Shown piece after piece: positions 58,292 through 64,000 of a stretch of 64,000 nucleotides of DNA. The DNA is from Glycomyces albidus (GTDB taxonomy: Bacteria > Actinomycetota > Actinomycetes > Mycobacteriales > Micromonosporaceae). Both the position numbers and the translations under genes were made by a program. Under the pieces are notes generated by a model. That model had not been told where the DNA came from and did no database searches. It was given only the letters and a program-made list of their open reading frames with translations. Every line of letters starts with the position of its first letter. The stretch's first letter is position 1. Location: positions 66,452 to 130,451 of the forward strand of contig NZ_WIAO01000015.1 of assembly GCF_009451885.1 (NCBI RefSeq). Direction: 5' to 3'.

Positions 58292-59140
58292 TCACCGCTC
58301 GTCCCAGGCGCGGAGCGCGGCGGCGACGACCTCGGTCGACGAGGGCGCGGGCTGGGGGACGCCGGGGGTGAGGCCGTGCTGGGCGAGGAGCTCGCCGTAC
58401 TGGTCGCTGCCGTAGGAGCGCAGGAGGTTCTGTGCGGCTTCGCGCTCGTCCTCGTCGAGGTCGGCGCGCGCGAACATCGGGTACTCGAACTGGGCGACCT
58501 GCGCGGCGCCGGTCGGGACCTGGAGGGCCTCGCCGCCGGCGGCGTTGTGGGCCGCGACCTCGGGGGCGGACATGACGGGCGGCGCGTCGCCTTCGGCGTC
58601 GCCCTCTTCGACCGTGTACTCGTCGACGCCGAAGATGACGATCCACATCAGGCTCGCGGCGTGCCGGCGCGGGTCCTGCAGGGCCACCCGGGTCTCGTCG
58701 GGGAGGATCTGGTCGGCGGCCGCGCCCTCGGGGAGGGCGATGCCGACGGCGCTGGAGGCGGTGGACTCCTGGAGGACCTCCCACTGGTCCGCGGCGGCGA
58801 ACTCGGGGAGGTTGCGCCACAAGGCGGTCTCGGGGATCCAGACGTCGGCGTCGCCGACGGCGTTGCCGGCCGCGGCGTGGACGGTGATGTCGGCGCACAC
58901 GTCGGAGCCGCGGGAGGGCGCGCCGCCGCCGGCGGCGATGAAGTCATCGAGCACGGCGGCGATCTCGGGGGCGGCTGCGACCTGGAGCTCCACCTCGGTC
59001 CCGCAGGACTGGACGTGGGCGATCGCGGCGTTGAGCGTGTAGGCGGTGACCGGCGCGAAGACGGCGAGCAGCGCCGCGCCTCCGAGGAGGCGGCGGCCCT
59101 CTTTCGAGAGGCGCCCTCGTCTGCGGTGTACGCCTGCCAT
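58292..59140 (-). CDS. membrane-anchored substrate-binding-like protein
   Basis: The 282-aa protein has an N-terminal anchor (LLGGAALLAVFAPVTAYTLN, about 19-38) and an extracytoplasmic type 2 periplasmic-binding-like fold (VELQVAAAPEIAAVLDDFIA; GDADVWIPETALW; VGIALPEGAAADQILP). This resembles the substrate-binding half of actinobacterial VWA-linked proteins. No permease genes lie nearby. It is convergent with the gene at 57109, 7 bases apart. The ATG at 59140 places the anchor directly after a basic N-terminus. Confidence 0.7.
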   Translation of the reverse strand: MAGVHRRRGRLSKEGRRLLGGAALLAVFAPVTAYTLNAAIAHVQSCGTEVELQVAAAPEIAAVLDDFIAAGGGAPSRGSDVCADITVHAAAGNAVGDADVWIPETALWRNLPEFAAADQWEVLQESTASSAVGIALPEGAAADQILPDETRVALQDPRRHAASLMWIVIFGVDEYTVEEGDAEGDAPPVMSAPEVAAHNAAGGEALQVPTGAAQVAQFEYPMFARADLDEDEREAAQNLLRSYGSDQYGELLAQHGLTPGVPQPAPSSTEVVAAALRAWDER

Positions 59141-59463
59141 GTGACGAGTGTATGACCTGGCGCAAGCGCAGTCGAGACGGCGTTTTTCAGTTTTCACAGT
59201 CGGCCGCGTTCCACGGCACGGCGAGAGCCTCGCTGCGCCGCACCGCATCCGGGCCCCGTCGATCTCGAGGCCGGTGGACCGCGCCGCCGGCGGGGCGCGG
59301 AGGTCTGAGGCTGCCCGCACGCGGTTCCGGCCGGGTGTGCAGGTCTCAGTCGTGCCGCACCCGCGCGCGGCTCAGGGCGCGCTCCGGCGGCTGGACGTCC
59401 GCGGCCGATCCGGTGCCGGTCGGTTCCGGCTCCGGCTCCGGTTCGGCCCCGGCGTCCGCGGGT
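59141..59463. other. intergenic
   Basis: This is very GC-rich DNA between two minus-strand genes. It has short GGTTCCGGCTCC-type direct repeats near 59420-59445 next to the ArsR stop. I see no gene. Confidence 0.45.
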
Positions 59464-59823
59464 TCACCGGCGCCGCGGGCGCCGCTTCGGCGGCGTCAGC
59501 AGGTCGGCGACGATCCGCATCGTCTCGGGGACGAGGCGGAAGTAGGCCCACACCCCGCGCTTGTCGCGCTGGACGACCCCCGCCTCGGCGAGGATGCGCA
59601 GGTGGTGGGAGACGGTGGGCTGCGAGAGCCCGAGCGGCTCGGTCAGCTCGGCGACGCAGGCCTCCTGCTCGGGGGCGGCCTGGATGAGGCTGATGAGTTG
59701 CAGGCGGTTCGGATCGGCGAGTGCTTTGAGGACACCCGCGATGCGCTCCGCGTCCGACTTGGAGAGCGTTTCGCCACTGACCGGCGACACGGGCGTCTCG
59801 GCCTCGACGGTGACTCGCACCAT
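59464..59823 (-). CDS. ArsR/SmtB-family regulator
   Basis: The 119-aa protein is a compact ArsR winged helix: IAGVLKALADPNRLQLISLIQ, CVAELTEPLGLSQPTVSHHLRILAEAGVV, and wing DKRGVWAYFRLV. Only one Cys (EACVAEL, before the recognition helix) is present, so the typical CxC metal site is incomplete; a His pair in SHHLR is part of the DNA-reading helix. It may sense a metal with other ligands or a different signal. There is no transporter next to it; 525 bp of partly AT-rich non-coding DNA lie upstream. Confidence 0.86.
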   Translation of the reverse strand: MVRVTVEAETPVSPVSGETLSKSDAERIAGVLKALADPNRLQLISLIQAAPEQEACVAELTEPLGLSQPTVSHHLRILAEAGVVQRDKRGVWAYFRLVPETMRIVADLLTPPKRRPRRR

Positions 59824-60310
59824 GATCGTGTTCCTTCCGGATTGGTTCCAGTCGGAGCCGGATACGGCCGCACTGCCATTAATCCAGTTCCAACCCTGAA
59901 TATGCCCCTGCGGTGTGGCCGGGCGGTAACGACGACGCTTCCGGCTCGCAAAGGCTTTCGGTTCCGTTGGATCCCGAATCGGACTGCACCACGGTTCGAT
60001 CCGGATCCACCGCCGAGATTACGCCTGCTCTGCCAACGGGTCCACCGCTGACACATGATCGGTTTGCAGGTCACAGGTTCGGCTATTCAGTTGGAGCCGC
60101 ACTACCTGGAGATCTATCTAAATCTCCCTATGTTTAAGCGGTTGCCGATTCGTCGATGAGAGCGGATTCACCCGGCGACACCGATCGACGTCCCAACATA
60201 TAGAACAGCTCTGATTCATGAGCTTAGCGCGCGGCCGCCGGCAATGCGGCCCACTGGTGTTTCCACTCCGTTACATGAGGTTGAGAAAACCCACATTCGG
60301 GACAAGCCGA
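59824..60310. other. AT-richer intergenic region
   Basis: This gap between the ArsR and LacI genes has no recognisable gene. From about 60050 to 60300 the composition is clearly AT-richer than the rest of the window, with the small hairpin GGAGAT...ATCTCC near 60107 and many stop codons in all frames. It may be the ArsR promoter region or remnant foreign DNA. Confidence 0.5.
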
Positions 60311-60336
60311 AGGGCGGGGCCGGACGGCCCCGCCCT
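60311..60336 (-). terminator. hairpin terminator after lacI-type gene
   Basis: The perfect 11-bp arms AGGGCGGGGCC and GGCCCCGCCCT surround GGAC, 12 bases past the LacI-type stop. Confidence 0.85.
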
Positions 60337-60348
60337 GCTCGACACGAC

Positions 60349-61368
60349 TCAGGCCCGCGGTCGGGCGGTCGACTCGCGCTCGATGAGCTCGGCGTCGACC
60401 GACAGCTCATCGGGGTAGTCCTCGTCCTCGACCAGCGCCGCCTCCAGGGCGCGCACGCCCATGTCGTGCAGCGGCAGGGCGACCGTCGTGAGCGACGGCG
60501 TGAGGTCGCGCACGATCGGGATGTCGTCGAACCCGGCGACGGACACCTGGTCGGGGATGCTCACACCGCCTTCGCGGAGCGCCGTGCACAGGCCGGTGGC
60601 CTGCACGTCGGAGGTCACGAAGACCGCGGTCGGGAGCTGGCCGCCCTCGAGGAGCCGGCGTCCGGCCTGGTAGCCGCCGTCGCGGGTGAACTCGGCGGGG
60701 ACGTGGACGACCTCGGCGTCCTCCGGCACCGCCGACAGGAACCCTTCGCGGCGCTCGCGCACGACCTGGAGCTGCTCGGGGCCGGCGACGACCGCGAACC
60801 GGCGGTGGCCCAGTTCGGAGAGGAACCGCGCCAGACTGGCCGCGCCCTCGCGGTTGGCGGGGCGCACGACCCGGCCGGGCAGGCCCGGCTGGCCCACCGA
60901 CACCACGGTCGCGCCCAGTTCCAGCAGGTCCGACAGGTGCTCGGACAGCCGCTGCTCGGCGGCCTTGTCCGTGGTCCGCGAACCGGCGACGATCACCGCG
61001 CGCGGCCGGTAGCCGCGCAGCGAGTCGAGGTGCTGCACCTCGGAGTCGGGGTCGATGCCGGTGTCGGCGATGAGGACGCGCACGTTCCGGCGGGCCGCCT
61101 CGGCGAGCACGCCGCCCGCGATCTGCCCGAAATAGGGGTCGGTGACGTCGTGGAGGAGCAGGGCGACCGTCTGGGACGTCGCGCGCGCGAGCACCTGCGC
61201 GCCGACGTTGGGGGCGTACCGCAACCGTCGCGCCGCCTCGCGCACCCGCTCGCTCAGCTGGTCGCTCACCCGGTGCGGGGAGCCGTTGAGCACGCGGGAG
61301 GCGGTGGCCACCGAGACACCGGCGGCTCGGGCGACGTCGGCCAGTCGGGCCGGTTGTTTGCGTTCCAT
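60349..61368 (-). CDS. LacI-family transcriptional regulator
   Basis: The 339-aa protein has a LacI helix-turn-helix (ARLADVARAAGVSVATASRVLNG, about 6-28), a hinge (LRYAPNVGAQVLA) and a periplasmic-binding-type sensor domain (TVALLLHDVTDPYFGQIAGGV; VAGFDDIPIVRDLTPSLTTV). It should bind a sugar and repress transport or hydrolase genes. None is adjacent; the GH3, GH10 and CE1 genes of this window are possible but unproven targets. AAAGCGCTGC, a partial LacI-type palindrome, lies upstream near 61391 and could be an autoregulatory site. Confidence 0.9.
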   Translation of the reverse strand: MERKQPARLADVARAAGVSVATASRVLNGSPHRVSDQLSERVREAARRLRYAPNVGAQVLARATSQTVALLLHDVTDPYFGQIAGGVLAEAARRNVRVLIADTGIDPDSEVQHLDSLRGYRPRAVIVAGSRTTDKAAEQRLSEHLSDLLELGATVVSVGQPGLPGRVVRPANREGAASLARFLSELGHRRFAVVAGPEQLQVVRERREGFLSAVPEDAEVVHVPAEFTRDGGYQAGRRLLEGGQLPTAVFVTSDVQATGLCTALREGGVSIPDQVSVAGFDDIPIVRDLTPSLTTVALPLHDMGVRALEAALVEDEDYPDELSVDAELIERESTARPRA

Positions 61369-61402
61369 CCCGCTGAGGCTACCCATCTGCGGAAAGCGCT
61401 GC

Positions 61403-62269
61403 TCAAGCGGTCCGGAGGCGCCGGTCCCTCCATACTCGCCACACCACGTAGGCAACTGCCGCAACACCGATCCCGGCGGCGGCGACCTTGAGCCGGTTGG
61501 GCCGGGACAGCTGCGGGCGCAGCGCGACCGGGCGCCGGAACGTCAGCTGCGGCCACCCCTCCTCCTGGGCGAGGCGCCGCAGTCCGCGGTCGGGGTTGAC
61601 GGCCCGCGGGAAGCCGACGGCGCGCAGCATCGGCTCGTCGGTGATCGAGTCCGAGTACGCGAACGACGCGGCCAGGTCGATCCCGCGCTCGGCCGCGAAC
61701 GCCTTCATCGCCTCGGCCTTCGCCGGGCCGGCGGCGTAGAAGTCGATCTCGCCGGTGTAGCGCCCGTCCGGGCCGACGACCATGCGGGACGCGATCACGT
61801 CCGTCGCCCCGAGCATCCGCCCGATCGGCGCGACCATCTCCTCCCCGGAGGCGCTGACCAGCACCACGGCCCGGCCCGCCGAGCGGTGCGCCTCGATGAG
61901 CGCCGCCGCCTCCGCGTACACCGCGGGCGCGATGAGCTCTTCGAGGGTCTCTTCGACGATCGCCTTGACCTCGTCGGCCGGCCAGCCCTCGGAGAGCTTC
62001 GCGACCGCGTCGCGGGTGCGGGCCATCTGGGCCTCGTCCGCCGAGCCGCCGAGGCGGAACAGCAGGTGCGAATAGCCGACCTTGAGCACGTCGCGGCGCG
62101 CGAGCAGGCCGCCCTGATAGAGCGGCCGCGAGAAGGCGAGGCTGCTCGCCTTCGCGATGATCGTCTTGTCGAGGTCGAAGAAGACCGCGCCGCCCTGCGA
62201 CCGGGCCGGCGCCGGGGCCGGTTCGAGCGAGAGTGCCGGTGAGCCGTCGCGGGGCTCCGCTGCGTTCAT
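61403..62269 (-). CDS. HAD-IB family phosphatase with C-terminal membrane helix
   Basis: The 288-aa protein has the HAD-IB motifs FFDLDKTIIAKAS (the second Asp is followed by Lys), VVLVSASGEEMV and YSDSITDEPML, and a Pro/Ala-rich N-terminal leader (10-25). Near the C-terminus, VAAAGIGVAAVAYVVWRV is a membrane helix followed by a basic tail. The subfamily includes SerB-like phosphatases and, in actinobacteria, membrane-linked phosphatases fused to or near lipid acyltransferases. The substrate is not predictable. It is divergent from radA. Confidence 0.86.
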   Translation of the reverse strand: MNAAEPRDGSPALSLEPAPAPARSQGGAVFFDLDKTIIAKASSLAFSRPLYQGGLLARRDVLKVGYSHLLFRLGGSADEAQMARTRDAVAKLSEGWPADEVKAIVEETLEELIAPAVYAEAAALIEAHRSAGRAVVLVSASGEEMVAPIGRMLGATDVIASRMVVGPDGRYTGEIDFYAAGPAKAEAMKAFAAERGIDLAASFAYSDSITDEPMLRAVGFPRAVNPDRGLRRLAQEEGWPQLTFRRPVALRPQLSRPNRLKVAAAGIGVAAVAYVVWRVWRDRRLRTA

Positions 62270-62456
62270 GCCGCAAGTCTAAACAGCGCGGCAAACCGCT
62301 TTCGCCCACTTGTCCAACGGAGCGAGGTCCGGCCGGACCGGACCGCGGACGCCCCGTGCGCCGCACCGGCCACGGTTCCCCGTGGCGCCGCGCGGGTCCG
62401 GCGGCACCGGCGGCGCTTCGAACGCCCCTGTCGGTCCCGGCCCGTAAGCTGGCGCC

Positions 62457-63857
62457 ATGCCGAAGAGCCAGCGAATCGCCTACGCGTGCGGCGCATGCGG
62501 GGTCCGCGTCCCCAAGTGGGTCGGCCAGTGCCCCGAGTGCGGCGAATGGGGCTCCATGGAGGAGACCGCGGCGCCGCCGCGCCAGGCCGCGGGGCCCGCG
62601 TCGGCGTCGACCGGCGCGCGACGGCCCGCGATGCCGGCGATGCGCATCGGCACCGTCTCCTCGGAGCAGGCCGCGAGCCTGCCCACCGGCATCGGCGAGT
62701 TCGACCGCGTCATGGGCGGCGGCATCGTCCCCGGCGGCGTGACCCTCATCTCCGGCGAGCCCGGCGTCGGCAAGTCGACGCTGCTCCTCGAAGTCGCACA
62801 CCGGTTCGGCGAGGCCGGGTACGGCCGCGCGCTCGTCGCCACCGGCGAGGAGTCCGCGGCCCAGGTCCGCCGCCGCGCCGACCGCACCGGGTGCCTCTCC
62901 GAGGAGCTGTACCTCGCTGCGGAGACCGACCTCGGGGCGGTGCTCGGCCACATCGAGGACGTCAAGCCCGGCCTGCTCGTCCTCGACTCGGTCCAGACGG
63001 TGATCGCGCCCGACACGGACGGCGTCCCCGGCGGCGTGACCCAGGTGAAGGCCGTGGCCACGGCGATCACGCAGGAGGCCAAGGCGCGCAACATGGCCGT
63101 GATCCTCGTCGGGCACGTCACGAAGGACGGCAACATCGCCGGGCCGCGCGCCCTGGAGCACCTGGTCGACACGGTCGTCCACTTCGAGGGCGACCGGCAT
63201 TCGATGCTGCGGCTGCTGCGCGGGGTGAAGAACCGGTTCGGCCCCTCGGACGAGGTCGGCTGCTTCGAGATGACCGAGGACGGCATCGTCTCGCTCGCCG
63301 ACCCCTCCGGCCTGTTCCTTGACGACGCGCCGACCGAGCCGACGCCGGGCACGTGCGTGACGGTGACGATGGAGGGCCGCCGCGCGGTGCCGGTCGAGGT
63401 CCAGGCGCTCCTGGGCAAGTCGGTGAAGGACGGCGCGATCCCGCGGCACACGGTCTCCGGGCTCGACCAGGCCCGGTTGAACATGGTGCTGGCAGTGCTG
63501 ACGCGGCGCGGCGGGATGCGCCTGCTCGACCGCGAGGTGTACGCGACCACGATCGGCGGCATCCGGGTCCGCGAGCCCGCCTTGGACCTGGCGCTGGCGC
63601 TGGCGCTGGTGAGCGCCGAGCAAGAGATCGCGGTGAGCGCGGACCTGGTCGCGATCGGCGAGGTGAGCCTGACGGGCCAGGTCCGCCGGACGGTGAACGC
63701 CGACCGGCGCATCAGCGAGGCCGCGCGCCTGGGCTTCAAGACGGCGATCGTCCCGAAGGGATCGGTGTCCGAACGCCACCGCATCGAGGTGGTCGAGGTC
63801 GAGACGATCAACGACGCCAAGCGGGCCGCCGCCCGGACCTGGGCCCGCCGCGGCTGA
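62457..63857 (+). CDS. radA: DNA repair protein RadA
   Basis: The 466-aa RecA-like protein starts with a zinc finger (CGACG and CPECG, residues about 10-31), has Walker A GEPGVGKSTLLLEV (about 100-113) and Walker B GLLVLDSVQTV, then the RadA-specific KNRFG motif (about 258-262). A C-terminal Lon-like domain follows (about 295-460, VEVQALLG; AIPRHTVSGLDQARL; LSVA-type ALVSAEQEIAVSAD). It promotes branch migration during recombination. The stop codon lies in TGAGCACCG. The downstream gene is cut off by the window end. Confidence 0.97.
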   Translation: MPKSQRIAYACGACGVRVPKWVGQCPECGEWGSMEETAAPPRQAAGPASASTGARRPAMPAMRIGTVSSEQAASLPTGIGEFDRVMGGGIVPGGVTLISGEPGVGKSTLLLEVAHRFGEAGYGRALVATGEESAAQVRRRADRTGCLSEELYLAAETDLGAVLGHIEDVKPGLLVLDSVQTVIAPDTDGVPGGVTQVKAVATAITQEAKARNMAVILVGHVTKDGNIAGPRALEHLVDTVVHFEGDRHSMLRLLRGVKNRFGPSDEVGCFEMTEDGIVSLADPSGLFLDDAPTEPTPGTCVTVTMEGRRAVPVEVQALLGKSVKDGAIPRHTVSGLDQARLNMVLAVLTRRGGMRLLDREVYATTIGGIRVREPALDLALALALVSAEQEIAVSADLVAIGEVSLTGQVRRTVNADRRISEAARLGFKTAIVPKGSVSERHRIEVVEVETINDAKRAAARTWARRG

Positions 63858-63869
63858 GCACCGCGGTCG

Positions 63870-63893
63870 TGTCGGACCCGCCGGGCACAGTTG
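63870..63893 (+). repeat. dispersed TGTCGGACCC element, copy 4
   Basis: TGTCGGACCCGCCGGGCACA followed by GTTG, 13 bases past the radA stop; it has the same 24-bp layout as 19185-19208 and the two minus-strand copies. The last 107 bases of the window show no gene start. Confidence 0.6.
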
Positions 63894-64000
63894 CGATCCG
63901 GGGGCCCGACCCCAAGGGCGGAACAGGCTTCCGGTGTGCCCGGATTCTGATGTGGATCGACTTCGCCGACACGCTGCCGTGTCGGCCTGGGCGTCCTCGC

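Overview
This 64 kb window reads as chromosomal DNA of a high-GC Actinomycetota, probably a spore- or mycelium-forming actinomycete of the Glycomyces/Micromonosporaceae kind. The genus is an inference from gene content; no rRNA or marker comparison was possible. The evidence is very high GC at third codon positions, a two-domain MutT1 next to ppk, PHO-box repeats upstream of ppk, a secreted protein built of chaplin-like repeats, GPP34 and DUF2520 genes, and a Streptomyces-type integrative and conjugative element (AICE) in a tRNA-Asp gene.

Left chromosomal part (1-29.4 kb). A secreted GH10 xylanase is followed by two adjacent minus-strand cofactor operons: DUF2520-panC-panD-S10 peptidase (pantothenate) and nadB-nadC-coaX (NAD and CoA), with start/stop overlaps and a long hairpin between them. 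Next come a MidA-like methyltransferase, a secreted CE1 esterase with a CBM2, an AraC regulator divergent from a flavin oxidoreductase, an ABC-F ATPase, a cytochrome P450, two HAD phosphatases, serS, a small metallopeptidase, the molybdate cluster (TOBE regulator-modA-modB-modC), an MFS exporter with an ArsR-type regulator, GPP34, and pheA.

Mobile element (29.47-43.47 kb). Two tRNA genes, Glu and Asp, stand at the left boundary. A perfect 65-bp repeat of the tRNA-Asp 3' half lies at 29468-29532 and again at 43402-43466. Between them is an AICE of about 14 kb: int and xis, a DnaB_N-DUF3987 replication protein, small conserved AICE proteins, a TraB/FtsK translocase, an Spd-like membrane protein, two GntR regulators with clear palindromic operators, a HAD hydrolase, and two zinc-ribbon membrane cargo proteins. 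It also carries unusual non-coding structure: a 244-bp nested inverted array of GGACAGAA motifs, a GCTAGCGG cluster beside traB, repeated GGGGGCCA sites at both ends, and a 12-bp element in front of four genes.

Right chromosomal part (43.5-64 kb). ppk and mutT1 are translationally coupled. They are followed by a GH3 glucosidase with a fascin-like insertion, an Hsp70-like/transmembrane/WD40 fusion coupled to an SRPBCC protein, a four-repeat chaplin-like protein, a second secreted protein, DedA, two membrane-anchored proteins of unknown function, an ArsR regulator, a LacI regulator, a HAD-IB phosphatase and radA.

Several short repeat families cross gene boundaries. A 14-bp tandem repeat begins inside stop codons as TGAGCAC and is followed by G/C homopolymers. 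A 24-bp TGTCGGACCC element is dispersed in intergenic DNA. A 48-bp in-frame minisatellite lies before modA. The long G/C homopolymers at 1-66 and 15412-15469 may be assembly artefacts.
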